From: Sitta carolinensis
Taxonomy: Eukaryota; Chordata; Aves; Passeriformes; Sittidae
NCBI GenBank assembly: GCA_032173965.1
Contig: CM063284.1
Span: 107,465,910 to 107,529,909 of the forward strand
DNA length: 64,000 bases
Direction: 5' to 3'
Made by a program: the position numbers and the translations under genes. Below are positions 30,001-40,915 of this stretch, one piece after another; positions within the stretch are counted from its first letter, which is position 1, and each line of letters starts with the position of its first letter. The notes below the pieces were generated by a model. It did not search any database. It was not told the DNA's origin and was given only the letters and a program-made list of their open reading frames with translations.

Positions 30001-33000
30001 AACCATAACACCACCACAGCTATCAAACTTTCCCAGGCATTTGGTACATAACCAGACAAGAATCTCATTAATTTAGGATTCCTCTCATCATCAGTAACAA
30101 AAGTTTTATTTTGAAAGTTTATTTTAAAGCGTGAAAATTTTTAAACTGAGCCATGTTTTTTTATTCTCAGGATGCCATCTGTTGTTTTTTTTTTTTTTTA
30201 AAGAAGCCAAGTCAAGGTAAATCAATTAACATGTATTTTAGACAACTTTTATGTTCAAAATAAAGGCTACTAAAAAAACAGCGTGCACAGCTCAGTTCCT
30301 AATACTCCAACATTTTTCTACAACCACATCATAAGTACATTAAAACCATACAATGAACATAACCACTTTGAAAAAGAAAGTGTTTAAAATTATATAAGAG
30401 CTCTCATTCTTTGAGTGAAATCATGCTTATATTGAAGATTCCTATTTAGCCTGCAGAGCTCCACAACTTAGAACCATTAAACATCATTACTAATACTTCA
30501 TGAAAACTTGTCTTAGAGTTAATTTTTGGAAGTATTTTATTATTTTTTGTATGGGCGGTGGCTGTCTTTGGTTTTGGAAATATTTTTGTATTCGTTTGGT
30601 TTGTTGTGTTTTGGGTTTTTTCCTATCTCTTGAAGCAGTTGCTTTGGAAATAACCAGCATTTCAGTGCTTGTTTATATTAGGTCTTAATAAAAAGCAATC
30701 CTTATCTTATAGAGAAGTATTTTATAACTGAAGTGGCATGGACTCCTCCCTAAACTGCATGACAAGTTTGAGAGCAGCACAGAATAAGGGACTTCACAAG
30801 TCCTACAAAAACCTTTATTTTTAAAAGAAACAGCTCAAGAAAAAAAGATCTTGTTTTTGTAATTACAAAGTTTATTAATAAGCTTTCAAATATGAAATTT
30901 AGAAAAACTGTTTAATGCAATATCCAGATTCTTCTACTACTTGGACAGCATAAGTTTTCTTGGAAGTCATGACATATAACTTAGTTAAGACTGTAACTTA
31001 GAACTTGGAAGAAACTAGCACTTTCAACATAAAAGAAAGCTCAAAGCTACACAAGTAAGCAATAATCAGAAGCACTTATTTTCAAAACCTTCTTGAAATA
31101 CACACTGAAATCTCATGCTCTGCATGCTGACAGAATTTAAGTAAGAAAACCTGAAAAAAAAATCACTTCCTATACTAAAAAAAGAACCCCAACAAAAAAA
31201 ACCTCAAACCAAACAAAAAAACCCACACCAAACCAAAAGACCAACAAAAACCCACACAAACATTCCCTAATAATTCCTGCAGATCTCAGTATCTGCCCAT
31301 TACAAAATGGAAAATTTCCCACTACATACTAAATAAAGTGATGGTCATAGGTTGTTTCCTTAAAAATATTTGGCAAAATGAAGACATATTAAGAGAGGGA
31401 AGATGTCCAAATAGAAAAGCTGTTTGGTTGTTTTTTTTTTTTAATTCAGTACTCTTCAATGACTTTTTAAGGGCACTAAAACACTTCAGAAAACAAAAAA
31501 ATACAAGTCAAGGAGGATAAGATGCTTGTTCTGCAGTTTGAAATTGTTTAGAAACACACACACACATATGGACGCACACTACCTCACCACCACTTTAACT
31601 GCATCTTTGCTCTCTACAGTTCAAGGACATCAGTATCTTGCTGTAGCCTCCCTCAAAAGCAGCACCAGTAAAAATCCCAAGAAAGCACGTTCCTCATGGT
31701 GCAAAATCCCTTCTTGGGAAGCTAGCTTATCTCATAAGGTGATGATAAAGAGATTCTTGACTGTGATCCAAGAAAGAGAATACCTGACACAACTCAAAAA
31801 GAGACAGCAAAAAGTTGCATCAACTTCACAAGTGAACTTAGTCACTGCTCTTATCCAGCTGGGAAGACACCACGTAACAGCCCTGCTCTTCATAATGCTG
31901 CTGTTCACACAGCTGAAGAAAGACTGGTTGACTCATGAACCCCACACTTTGTCTTTTAATGTGAAAGGTGTTTTACACCAAAAGCAATAATTTAATACTC
32001 TAGCAGGCTGTCGTAGTTTGGAAAAAATGAGTTTTTTCTGAACTTCAGTGGTCAAACCAATGAGTGCTCAGGTTTAAAGACTGGCACCTGGTGTGGCCAC
32101 TGAGGACAAGGATCTGCCTCTGAGAACACAAGGGGTTAAAAGCAGAGGGCTCCCCGGAAAGCTCTCTCTTGGTTCCGGTCCCTGAGGACGGAAGGATCTC
32201 CCCTGCCCAGCGGCTGGCTGGGCGGGGAGGGGAAGCCATGCGGCCTGGGTGAGGTAGGGCCGGAACCTCGGGCACAGAGGGGGAGAGGAAAATCCTACAG
32301 GATGGAAGGGTGGCAGACAGCCTTCTTTTCCCCTTCCCCCCCCCCCTCCCCCCCCGGAAAGAGAAACTGAAAAAAACCAAGTCTGTGATCTTCGTCACCT
32401 TGAAATTTAATATCAACAACTAAACAACACAGCCAAAAGAATATGGGGGGGTGGCGTGAAAAAAGTACCCAACAACAAAGATACCGTAAGAGTTCTAGAA
32501 AAACAAAGCCCAAGATTTTAACCCTTTTCGTAAATGATAGAAACTTTATAAATACTAATTCTCCTAGATTTAAAGAAGAAAGATAGAAAGAATTAAGCAA
32601 AGATGATAGAGTAGGAATACTGAAAAGAATCCTAGGTAAGAAGAGATGATAAAGTGGCTTTAACTAAACTCTTTTGTATAACCATAAACAAACTCATTTT
32701 TTTTTCCTGTAACATAGAAACTACATGTAAGGAAAAGCATTAGCTTAAAACCAAGAATAAACAGTAGTATAAACAAAAAAAGAAGTGTCCCAAAATTTGA
32801 GAAACTGTCATTTCTTAGAACTAACCAAAACATCTTTAAAAAGAGAAACCCTAAAAACAGCTCTAGTCCATACACAGTGATAAAAACACTGAACATAAAG
32901 AAAGAAGCCACGATGTAATACAAGAAAAACTCCTATCTCTCCTCAACGAACTAAGTACTAATTATCAGAAGAGTAGTAATAAACTAAAAATTAATTATCT

Positions 33001-36000
33001 AAAAAATAATAACGTGATAAAGAATTTTCAGTTTATTTCGTTAAGTTGAGAACTGGGGGGGGGGGGGAGGAAAAGTTTTTTTTTTTAAAGTTTCCATGTT
33101 CTTCTGTATGTGTTTTCTTTACCTATTATTAATAATAAAGTTTTTCTCTTGCTTTCTAAATTAAAAACTATTTTACTCTGTTTTTAGTCACATCTCACAA
33201 CAAATACCAAAAACAGTATATCGTTATAAGGACACTGGCCTTGTGCCAACGTCAAACCTTTGACACAGGCATACAAGATCACAGGAGCTTTGTTATGACA
33301 CTGAATTTTCAAAGTTTTCCTAGCTCCCTTCACCTAGACCCTGCAGCACTTATTTCACCTGTTTCACCTTTCTACACTTCCAGGTCCCTTTTGTATAAAC
33401 ATTTCTCTGCACAGCGCCATTGGGTCACTACACTTTTTGTTCTCTAATGCAACACCAGAGTTTCAGAAGCTACATGAGTCATTTCAATAGAACAGTGAAT
33501 TCTAAAAGACAAGGGGAAAGGCACAACAGCTGACTACAAGCATTCTTCCTAACAATATAAAGCATTAAGTGTAAGGAACATTAATATTGCTAGAGGCCAC
33601 AATGAAGTTCTCATAAGGTTAGAGTAATTTTTGCTTGTATTAAAAATTTCAATGAACCTGGTCATTTATGTCTTGTATTCAGTGTGAATGATATCTGAAA
33701 AGCATTCTTTCTCCAACCTCACTTTAGCATATAACTATTACTTTTTATGAAATGCTTTAAAAGTTGTGAAATTTCTTGAGAACTTATTTACCTGATTGAA
33801 AAATTAACAGGATAAAATTTAAACAAAAAAGAAAATATAGTTTATTGGGTGGAACAATCTTCCAGAAATTAATAGATGAGACACAACCCAACTTCAGAAG
33901 CTATCCAAACTCAAGGTCCTCCAACTTCTGTGGAAAGAAACTGCTATAGTAGTATCATAAAATTGATGTATTTTAGCATTAAAAGTAGTACATGTCTACA
34001 TACACATTATCCTGCTCTGTATTTAACTGTTACCATCCACACCTTGAATTTAGTAAGACTGATCAACTGCTGATATACAAGCACAGTGAAGAGAATCATG
34101 CTAATTCCAAGTCAGCATGAGCCTCATCAGCTCCTACATGAAAAGCCAGTGGAGAAAAAGATTCGGAAGTAGTTCATCTTGCATTGAGAAAAGAAAGATA
34201 ACAGGATAGCTCACATGTTCCCAAATTCCGTTAGCTAAAATTTGCTAGGAAGACAGAAAGAATTCAAAGAATGTTTTCCTGTAAGTCCCAATAAAAATCA
34301 TCTTATCTGATTATGCTATATTTTGGGACAATCTTCAAAGATTTTAAGTCAGAGCATCTACATTTAGATAAGACTGAACATCTAAATTTCATTTAGTATT
34401 TCTGAAAGAAAACCCAAGAAGCTACTTTTATTCCCTTCCTCACCTGTCCAAAAGAGACTTTCTCTACCCACTCAAACATATACTACGCTATTTTTCATAG
34501 CACCATGAAATATTTCTGACATTGAAGATCAGAAACACACTTCTGTCCAGATCTGCAAAAGCCTTTCCCAGCCCTATCTTCATTTTCTTTTAGGAGAATG
34601 TCATCACATTCCACTTTAACAACAGAGCTGTCCACCAGGGACTAGAATAAGGTCAAATTCATTTCCAGTTGTCATCAGAACCAGGATATGAATTAAGCCT
34701 CCAAAAATGTATTAGTTGAGGAACACACACAACCCTCTTAAAGGTTTCTCCCCCTCCCCCTCAGCTACAAGCATGGATTTATAAAAAGAGAAACCTCTAC
34801 AGGCACAACAGGTTGGACATAATGAAGCACTGTTTCTATAGTCCTCTAGGTACCAACTTGAAAGGATGTTTCGCTAGTAGCAATGATTGGAGAACACTTC
34901 TCCAGAGACCAAAGAAAAAGTAATTCAATTTCAGTTGGTGAAAACCAGTATCTAGAAATGGCTGTTTTATAGACATTCTTTTTAGCTTCATATTACAGAA
35001 ATGAATCAAGACTATATTAATTCAAGAAAAGTCTTATTACCAAAAAACAAAGAACTTCCTTGTGTTACTCACAATGAACTCCCAAGCTTTCTGATTAGCA
35101 CAAAAAGCAAACAGATAGCAAGCTATTTTAATGCTGCTGTTTCTTTTCTTACTGCTGCATAAACAATGGAAAAGGGGGAAAATTCGAGGCATCTTATAAA
35201 ATACAGAGTTCAAGAATACAGACTCAGGAAAAATTCAGACTAAAAAAAGATAGCAAGTAATATCCAAGAAATGTAAATTGATGCAGTGTTTCAAGGGCCT
35301 GTGGGCCCTTATTTCTTTCATATTATCATAATCCACCTTAAAAAAAGGTTGTTTTCCAACAGAGGAGGAAAGGCAAAGAATTTGAGATTCACTTAGAAGG
35401 TGGAAAAGCAGAAGAAAATTTAACCAGCCTCATTCCACTGGGGCAAGAGAACAGAGGACATTCCAGTGAAAAATAAAAAGATAAGAGAAAAATCCCATTC
35501 CCCCACCTTTTCCTAATCTAAGAGGAAAAAGAGTACCGCTGTAGGAGTTGACTAAGAACCATAACACTACAGTTCTCAGATGAGGGGAAAAAAAAAAAGA
35601 AAAAAAAAATTCTGTCTTTGACACAGACCAGATAGTTGAGCATTGCATATCTAATTCACAAATAAGAGTCTACACTTAAACAAGTCAGATTTTAAGCAAG
35701 ACATAAGCAGTAAGATTACTCCAAACACAGCATGAAGAGACAGCATTGTGTATTTACTGTGCAGTAAATCAGAGGCCAAGTGTTTGGTCATTATCTCAAA
35801 CATTTGGTTGGATAGTTTTTGGTTTGATTTTTTTCCCCTTCAGGAATCCAAATGAAATATACTCCCTACTTTTACGCTATTTTGTACTTACTGCTGGTAG
35901 TAGAGACTGCATGTTCTGGTTGGAGTCAGCTATAGTGGCTAGGTAAACCAAGTTTGTATGCAGCATCTGCTGATATCTATCAAAATAAACAAAATAAAAC

Positions 36001-39000
36001 AAATCTTAATTCATAAATACAGCAACATCAGAAATTACTCTAATTCCACAAATGTAAAGAAAGCTTCTTACGTAAAACAAGACTGAAGAGACTTAAAAGA
36101 GTACCTTTACTAGGAATCTTAAGCCTTTTCCCTCACACTTATCTATTATCCAATCTTTCCCAATGTCTCCATCATATCTGTGCTGATCTGTACTACTGTC
36201 TTGCTATGAAGAAAATCTAAAGCTGGGTGACACTGTTCTCACTTATTTCACTTCCTGCTTTAAACTAAATCACCAGAAGACATACAGGGAGTGTGTTTGT
36301 GTCTGGTGCAATTTCCATCACAAACACTAGAGAAAGAGAGCTGTTTATTATGTCCCCATATTCAAGATATCATCGATTTATGTGAGTTGTGATCACATTT
36401 CATCAGAATTCTGAGCTTAGGAAGTTTACTATGGAATAATTTTTCTGCTAGAGAACCACAGTCCTGATTCTCAGTATCTAGCCCACAGTCACAAAAATAA
36501 CCTTGAAAGCTGGAGCAGATTACAAGTACATAACTACAGGCTTGCAAAGAAAAGCACGTATTATTTATGATCCCACTCCTATTCCCAGACAACCAGTTCT
36601 CTTCTCAAGGTATTAAGATGCTCTAGCTGTCCACATTTGACTGACTACATGGGTGCCATCATCACCTCATGCCAGAAAAGAGTAACGGGAAAATAACACT
36701 CCTTAAAACAATTCACTCTTTCTATAGTTCCTTGAGATCACTCTCCAAAGGCCCCACTAGACAGCAAGTCTATTTTGGCAAGCCAAACTTCTGAGACAAG
36801 CCCATTTGTTCTTGGGCAAGTGAAAAGCAGGTAGTTTTCAAACATTCCATCAGGAAGCAGAAAGGTCCGTTTTCCTATATGATTTTGAGAATTTTTCAAA
36901 CAAAACTACCCTCTTTCCAACAATGTAATTAAGATACAGAGGAAAAATACCCTTGTTATACAGTCCTTATTTTTATGAGCATCATAATAACACCAACTTG
37001 CAGAGGGTGAGTTGCAACATTTCAGTGACAGAAATGATACACATGGAGCAAATGAAACCCATCCACCCCCCACAAAAATTTCAAGCGTAGTTTCTGTACC
37101 AATACTTTTCTTCACAGCACAGTTCTCCTGTAAGATAAGCTAAACAAATCAAGAATGATGATCTAGATGGAAATTCACCCAGTCCACAGTAGATATGGAT
37201 TAAGGTCTTACTGAGAGCATTCAGAAGTCTTTCCCTTGTTCTGATAGTCCATTATACACTGGATAAGATGGTTGTTTTCATCCAACATCTGAAACAATAA
37301 AGAATAAGTCTGGAGTAAATTTCATGTTCTTTGTGAAAAGAAACTGAAGATAAGTTTGAGTCCTGAGTAATGCTCCTCTTCTTAGTTTTAAAAAAACAAT
37401 AAAAAAGTTTCTATTGAGAAAGTTCTACTTCACCAATTATTTATAGAACACTGTTTTGCTCCCATTTCCCCCCTATGGTTAGTTTTCAGGTTTTGGCTTA
37501 AGGGTTTCATACCACTACCATCAGCAGCTACATTTGTGAAGCAGCCTGTTCAAATACCTATGCTGATTCTGCACCAAGTTCTTAGAAAGTTTTAAAAGTT
37601 TACTGCATTCCTTCATTTAATTGCTAATAAGAAATTAAATTCATTAAAAAGTCTATGCTCCAAGTTCCCTTTCTCCTTCGAAAGCCTTGAACTGCTTATA
37701 AATTTAATTTTAAAAGGCACTGAAATTGTTACTGATAAAAACTGAGCTGACTGGACTTGTTCAAAGCAAATGCACTGGAAAGCCAGGTGATATTTACATG
37801 AAGAACATTTAACTAAGCTGCATTTTATAAGTATTTTTGGTATAATGGCACATTATGGTTTAGGAATGGTACTGCCCAATTTAGTGTTCCCACTGAAACA
37901 CTCCAAGCCATGCATCCCTCTCCCCTCTGGTGGAGTGGAGGGGAGAACTGGAGGTACAAAGGTTAAGATCACCAGTTAAGATAGCAAAAATTTACTAGAA
38001 ATAGAATTGAGATAAGAAGAAAACAACAAAAGCAAAAATACTAATAATAGAGGGTACAGAAGGGCAAATGATTCACATGTAAGTGCTCGCCACATAGAGC
38101 CCCCAACAATACCTGACCACAGCACACTACATAACCCCTCCTCCATCCCTGGAAAATGAAGTGAGGTGCCACAGAATAACCTCCAGGTCCATGCCATGAC
38201 CCCTCCTGGCTACCGCTAGAATTAATCCTGTGGTGGCCAGAACCAGGACAAATGGACACAACAGATCTATTATACTTCAGCAGAGTCCATGAAAATGAAC
38301 ACCTATTAATTAATTTTCTGGCCAAAAAAAGAGTAGTTCTAAAAATCACGGGAAATGGCCAATTTCACAACTTTCTACAAAAAGTTCACAAAGTTAGAGT
38401 GTTCCAAGCTCTGTAAACAGGAAAAAAACCCACAACCTGGTCTCCAAGTGCACATGTGCCCACACTCATCTTTCTAGCTCATGTTCTGCATACTGGTCGG
38501 GCAAGATTCAGCAGAACCATGCCTAATCTGAGCCACCAGCCAAGTTATCCAAGCCAACTTAGAGAAATGGAAAACATACTGCCAAATGCAAAATTTTGCA
38601 TCAATTTACTCCTTTGCTTTCTCTCACTGGAAAGCTAGATTAGAACCCTTTATCCAGCTGCTGAATTTCACAAAACTAGCAGAATCTTGAAACATCCCAC
38701 AGATTCTCTCCTTCTTCCAAACACAGTTGGAACAGCTGTGACTAGCTGCGACATCCTTCCACAAGGAAAGCACAACATCATTCCACAACCTTTATTTCCC
38801 TAACAAATTCTACAGGGAGGGGAAAAAAAAAAAAAAGAAGTAGTGACACTTTTTTCCGTACCTAATCCATCTCTACTATGAAGAGAGTATGGAGTCAGAA
38901 ACCTTGTGCGGTTCAGTCAGAACTTCTATCCATGTAAGAACAAGCCAGCCAGCCAAGTTTTCTTAAACTCTAAACAGTAATTCACCAGAATGGACTAAAA

Positions 39001-39232
39001 TGATCCCAGTGCAAGTATTTTGCCTAAAACTGCTGGATCTGGAAACACATTCATTAAGCACTAAACACAGACATAACTGCAGTATTTTCAGCTACTGTAT
39101 AAACCTCAGAAAACAGGCAAAGCTACAACTGCACTCTCTGAAGAGGATCAGAAACCCACTGCTACACTAGCACACAATACACGTTCTAACTTTAAGTTTT
39201 GTAAGAAGCACAGTGGCCATTTTCACCAGGAA

Positions 39233-39283
<51 letters not shown>

Positions 39284-40915
39284 AGATAATACCTTTGATA
39301 CCAAAGTCTAATAGAGCACTTGCAAAGGAAGCTGTGAATCATGGCTCTCCTCAGAATATCTCCCACAGTCCTGAGGGAAGCAGCAGAGTCTTAAGGCTTA
39401 GCAGACAAGTAGACCTTGAAACTGCTCATTAGATGGTTGCTCTCTTCACTACAGCCATGTAAGCCAGACCTCTTGGGGAGGAAAGGACCGGAGAGGGGCA
39501 GGAATGCTAGGGCTAAGAGGAAAGGGAACAAGAAGGAATATAACTGTATCCTAGGTGGGGCTGCAGACAACTGTTTTATACAAGTGTAATTGAGTGTTAG
39601 CTGATAGAAAACTGAAATAGTTATAAACATCTACCATCCAAAGAGAATTTAGTTCCAGCTGGATGAAGGTACCTTCAGGGCTTCTGACAACTTAAGTACT
39701 TTACAAAAATTCTTCAACTTTAACACTTGGATTTTGCCAGCACACCACCACTGAATTAACGGTCTGACTACAGCACAAGAAAAACTTAATCGTCTGTATT
39801 CTCCATATGCACCTCAGCATCCTGAAGTCTCTACTCACTACCTTTGTGCAGCTACCCACACAGTGGATATGTATTTTTCATCTACAACTCCCAAGCACTG
39901 ACTTCTCCTACAGTACCCTGGAGATTCCACTACAACTCTACGGTCTTCTTTGAGGTCCATATTACTGCAACACCTGTTCTGTAGAGGTTCTAATTCTTTA
40001 CTAAATCAGAGGCTAGCTCTATCTACCCAAAAGACTCCTCTACATAAGGAGCTGGTAGCAATCTGAAATCTGTTTGATCCACGACCATCCACGCCAATGA
40101 TGATACGAGTCTTCAGTAAAGTTTCCAAACACCACACAGTTACCAGTGAACTCGAACATGCTCATTTGTTGCTGCTGATACAAAACACTGTGGACTATTA
40201 TAAATCCTGTATGTGCTCTTCTTTGATCGCTTTAGCGAGTTAACTTGCTCCCTCCCACAAGAGCTTAGGTGGAGTCGTCCGGAGCCGCTGCCATTGGCTC
40301 CGACCGCAATACTCTTCTACAATCACACCTAAGGTTTAGTGGGAGGCAGCCTTAACTACCAGGTCGACCAAGTTTGGGAACTGGAGCCGTCTCCTTCCCC
40401 GCAGCGCCCGGAGCCAGACACAGGGTCTGGAACAACCCGGCTGCGGTCCTACTGTCAGGGCTCCCCCGCAGGAAGGACTTACTCGACTCCTCCACTTTCA
40501 GGCCTTGTGCTTTTGGGTTAATGCAGGCCTGCGGGGGCGATCGGGGCAGCCCAAGTGGAGGAGGAAAAATGATGGCTGGAGAGGCCCAAGGGCATCGCCT
40601 GCCTCCGCCCGGCGCCTCCCGCCGTCCCCGGGACCCTCCAACAAGTGTCCAAGCGCAGAGATAGGGGCAGCACCCCGCCAAGGCCGAGCCCCGGGCACCA
40701 GCGAGTGCAGCCCGACCGCCTCCCTTCCCCGCCGGATCCTCGGCGCTCCGGGCCTGAGCCGCCGCCGCCCCCATTCCCCGCGCGGCAGAAAGCGGCAGCT
40801 GCAGCCCCCGGGGCTGGCCGGGCCCTCCTCCTCGCGCCCTCCTCACCTTCTGGATGGCGGCCGGCGTGATCTCGCCCTTGCCCCGTTGCCTCGGGGCTGC
40901 GAACGCCACCGACAT
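1..40915 (-). CDS. SS18: SS18 gene, coding span (ten exons, 3' end truncated by window)
   Basis: SS18 (SYT) is a nuclear subunit of BAF (SWI/SNF) chromatin-remodelling complexes. Its N-terminal SNH domain binds the BRM/BRG1 ATPase module, and its C-terminal Gln/Pro/Gly/Tyr-rich QPGY domain acts as a coactivator. In human cancer it is fused to SSX. Ten exons were placed by recognising the protein and by GT-AG junctions on the minus strand; they sum to 1205 coding bases (401 codons plus two bases), all in compatible phases. Human SS18 has 418 residues, so about 16 codons and the 3' UTR lie beyond position 1. The SNH domain is in exons 1-3, a Met/Pro/Gln-rich linker in exons 4-6 and the QPGY domain in exons 7-10. 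I saw no frameshift or stop, so the gene looks intact. The paralogue SS18L1 was considered, but the linker and the TAF4B/PSMA8 neighbourhood fit SS18. Confidence 0.97.
110..2678 (-). other. SS18: SS18 intron 9
   Basis: AT-rich intron between exons 9 and 10 with normal GT-AG ends. It holds a 14-A run near 127-141 and short CA tracts. I recognise no interspersed repeat, RNA gene or other coding exon in it. Confidence 0.85.
2679..2801 (-). CDS. SS18: SS18 coding exon 9
   Basis: This 123-bp exon (41 codons, phase-symmetric) encodes GNSQYGQQQDAYQGPPQQQG and then repeated YPPQQQQYPGQQGYPGQQQ units. The acceptor is TTACAG and the donor TATG|GTAAGAAC. It carries the repetitive QPGY motifs thought to drive self-association of SS18. 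Confidence 0.95.
2802..5791 (-). other. SS18: SS18 introns 8 and 7 (interrupted only by exon 8)
   Basis: Intron 8 (2802-3521) and intron 7 (3615-5791) are AT-rich with several poly(A) tracts (for example 3700-3714). The minus-strand open frame at 4415-4981 (188 codons) has no recognisable domain, and its composition fits chance. I see no repeat that I can name. Confidence 0.8.
3522..3614 (-). CDS. SS18: SS18 coding exon 8 (31-codon, skippable)
   Basis: This exon is exactly 93 bp and encodes HNDYGYQQPSYPEQGYDRPY followed by EDSSQHYYEG. The acceptor is GATGTAG and the donor GAAGGAG|GTATC. It matches the 31-residue cassette that is alternatively spliced in mammalian SS18. Phase symmetry means inclusion and skipping both keep the frame, so the two-isoform system is probably preserved. 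Confidence 0.94.
5792..5896 (-). CDS. SS18: SS18 coding exon 7
   Basis: This 105-bp, phase-symmetric exon (35 codons) encodes PPQQYSGQEDYYGDQYSHGG and QGPPEGMNQQYYPDG, the start of the tyrosine-rich QPGY coactivator domain. The acceptor is TTTTCAG and the donor GATG|GTAATC. Confidence 0.95.
5897..6607 (-). other. SS18: SS18 intron 6
   Basis: Short AT-rich intron between exons 6 and 7. I see nothing in it beyond A/T-rich sequence. Confidence 0.85.
6608..6775 (-). CDS. SS18: SS18 coding exon 6
   Basis: This 168-bp exon (56 codons, phase-symmetric) encodes PMMHQQPPSQQYNMPQAGGQ, then a run with MGMMGQVNQGNHMMGQRQ, ending PPYRPPQQG. The acceptor is TTTTCAG and the donor AAG|GTAGG. Human has GGG where this has AGG in the PQAGGQ stretch, the only difference I noticed. 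Confidence 0.96.
8935..9732 (+). mobile_element. CR1 LINE fragment, 5'-truncated, with 3' end
   Basis: CR1 (chicken repeat 1) is the dominant LINE of birds. This copy begins in CR1-type sequence ('cttgagaagtgggcccaaga', 'caacaagtccaagtgcaagg'), passes the hallmark 'cactggaacaggttgcgtga' segment and ends with 'aacccaatccattcaatgat tctataatg', the octamer-type tail of CR1 rather than poly(A). It lies in the sense direction on plus, antisense to SS18. It is about 800 bp, full of substitutions, and has no intact open frame, so it is dead. Confidence 0.9.
12017..12043. repeat. Poly(A) tract, 27 nt
   Basis: Mononucleotide run in SS18 intron 5. No retroposon body is recognised next to it. Confidence 0.9.
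15350..15639 (-). mobile_element. Solo LTR (290 bp) of an avian endogenous retrovirus
   Basis: The segment starts TGTCAC and ends ...AGAACA (TG...CA), flanked by acaaaa (15344-15349) and gcaaaa (15640-15645), a 6-bp target duplication with one mismatch. On the minus strand there is a TATATAAAG box. The 'ttcatgagaaactgactccc' and 'aatcagaaggct' segments are shared with the 296-bp LTRs at 44896 and 52581, so this is a diverged member of the same family. No internal viral sequence remains. Confidence 0.72.
15946..16167 (-). CDS. SS18: SS18 coding exon 5
   Basis: This is the largest coding exon (222 bp, 74 codons). It contains PNHMPMQGPGPNQLNMTNSS and later NYGPRPNMNMQPNQG. The acceptor is CCGAAG and the donor CAAG|GTAAGT. 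Low-complexity Met/Gln/Ser/Pro sequence is typical of the middle of SS18. The exon is phase-symmetric (222 = 3 x 74), so skipping it would preserve the frame. Confidence 0.96.
16659..16760 (-). mobile_element. CR1 LINE 3'-tail fragment
   Basis: 'catagaatcatagaaacatt' followed by 'ttggttggaaaagatcagta' and 'cactgccaagtacaccatta' is the reverse complement of a CR1 3' end, including the AATCATAGAA tail unit. Only about 100 bp remains, a very 5'-truncated insertion. Confidence 0.82.
19447..19816 (-). mobile_element. Solo LTR (370 bp), ERVL-like, 5-bp target duplication
   Basis: The element starts TGTTGTGGTTTAG and ends CCAGGACA. It is flanked by exact 5-bp repeats acctg (19442-19446 and 19817-19821). 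Read on minus it opens TGTCCTGGTTCCAACCAG and continues with GGGTTAATTTTTGC, the typical start of a common avian LTR group that makes 5-bp duplications. It shares structure with 37849-38250 and 29532-30010. There is no coding content. Confidence 0.82.
21588..21611. repeat. Poly(A) tract, 24 nt
   Basis: Mononucleotide run in SS18 intron 4 followed by a short A/G-rich stretch. I recognise no element upstream of it. Confidence 0.9.
22479..22632 (-). CDS. SS18: SS18 coding exon 4
   Basis: This 154-bp exon opens PPTQNMPMGPGG, runs through a proline cluster (GPPPPPRSHNM) and ends QMNGQMP plus the first base of a Gly codon. The acceptor is TTTCAG and the donor CTG|GTAAGT. It belongs to the flexible Met/Pro-rich linker after the SNH domain, where low complexity and sequence conservation coexist. 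It is one of three clear coding islands among long introns. Confidence 0.96.
29532..30010 (+). mobile_element. Solo LTR (479 bp), ERVL-like
   Basis: The element begins TGTCCAGATTTCTGCTAGG and contains 'gagttaattttcttcccagt' and 'tgataacacactgatgtttt', both familiar from a widespread avian LTR family. It ends GGGGTTAAACCATAACA. The flanks ctacc (29527-29531) and ccacc (30011-30015) look like a 5-bp duplication with one change. No internal retroviral region is present. Confidence 0.82.
32009..33265. mobile_element. Probable long LTR (about 1.26 kb)
   Basis: The element starts TGTCGTAGTTTGG, the complement of the usual ...AAACTACGACA end of avian LTRs, and ends ...CCTTTGACA. Exact 5-bp repeats caggc flank it (32004-32008 and 33266-33270). 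Its first 400 bp are GC-rich with G/C homopolymers (32331-32356), while the rest is AT-rich with an AATAAA at about 33133. This composition contrasts sharply with the surrounding intron. Orientation is probably minus, judged from the terminal motif. The right boundary rests on the duplication alone and could be wrong. Confidence 0.55.
35892..35976 (-). CDS. SS18: SS18 coding exon 3
   Basis: This 85-bp exon encodes YQQMLHTNLVYLATIADSNQ and then NMQSLLPA, the C-terminal half of the SNH domain and essentially identical to human. The acceptor is TTGATAG and the donor is GCA|GTAAGT. Together with exon 2 it makes exactly 54 codons. It is too short to stand out as an open frame and was found by motif and splice sites. 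Confidence 0.95.
35977..37211 (-). other. SS18: SS18 intron 2
   Basis: A 1.2-kb AT-rich intron. I see no repeat, gene or regulatory element in it. Confidence 0.85.
37212..37288 (-). CDS. SS18: SS18 coding exon 2
   Basis: This 77-bp exon begins at an ATG codon directly after a TTTCAG acceptor and reads MLDENNHLIQCIMDYQNKGK before ending in a split Gln codon (CA|GTAAGA). It is the core of the SNH helical domain. Human SS18 has DD where this has DE and S where this has Y, conservative changes also seen in the paralogue SS18L1. Confidence 0.95.
37849..38250 (-). mobile_element. Solo LTR (about 402 bp), ERVL-like
   Basis: Same family as 19447-19816: both hold 'tatggtttag/gtggtttag', 'ggagaactggagg', 'gataag' runs and end '...gccagaaccaggaca'. 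Exact 5-bp repeats aatgg occur at 37844-37848 and 38251-38255. The left terminal dinucleotide has decayed, suggesting an older insertion. It lies in intron 1 of SS18 in the same orientation as the gene. Confidence 0.75.
39235..39281. repeat. Poly(A) tract, 47 nt
   Basis: An uninterrupted run of 47 adenines in SS18 intron 1. No LINE or SINE body is recognisable directly upstream, so it looks like an expanded mononucleotide microsatellite rather than a retroposon tail. Length accuracy may be limited by sequencing. Confidence 0.9.

Larger units (their letters stand above)
22633..35891 (-). other. SS18: SS18 intron 3 (largest intron, 13.3 kb)
   Basis: AT-rich throughout. It contains a solo LTR at 29532-30010, a larger LTR-like element at 32009-33265, and A-rich low-complexity tracts with CCAAA/CAAA units around 25600-25640, 27030-27130 and 31180-31260. 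A plus-strand open frame at 31526-31990 (154 codons) has no domain I recognise. I see no RNA gene. Confidence 0.82.
37289..40846 (-). other. SS18: SS18 intron 1
   Basis: Contains a solo LTR (37849-38250) and a 47-nt uninterrupted poly(A) run (39235-39281). Its promoter-proximal end (above about 40260) is part of the CpG island and holds an inverted CCAAT box (ccattggctc, 40291-40300). Nothing else is recognisable. Confidence 0.83.

Noticed and set aside
31526..31990. 154-codon plus-strand open frame in SS18 intron 3
   Set aside because: No domain recognised and no supporting signals; lies antisense in an intron beside an LTR.
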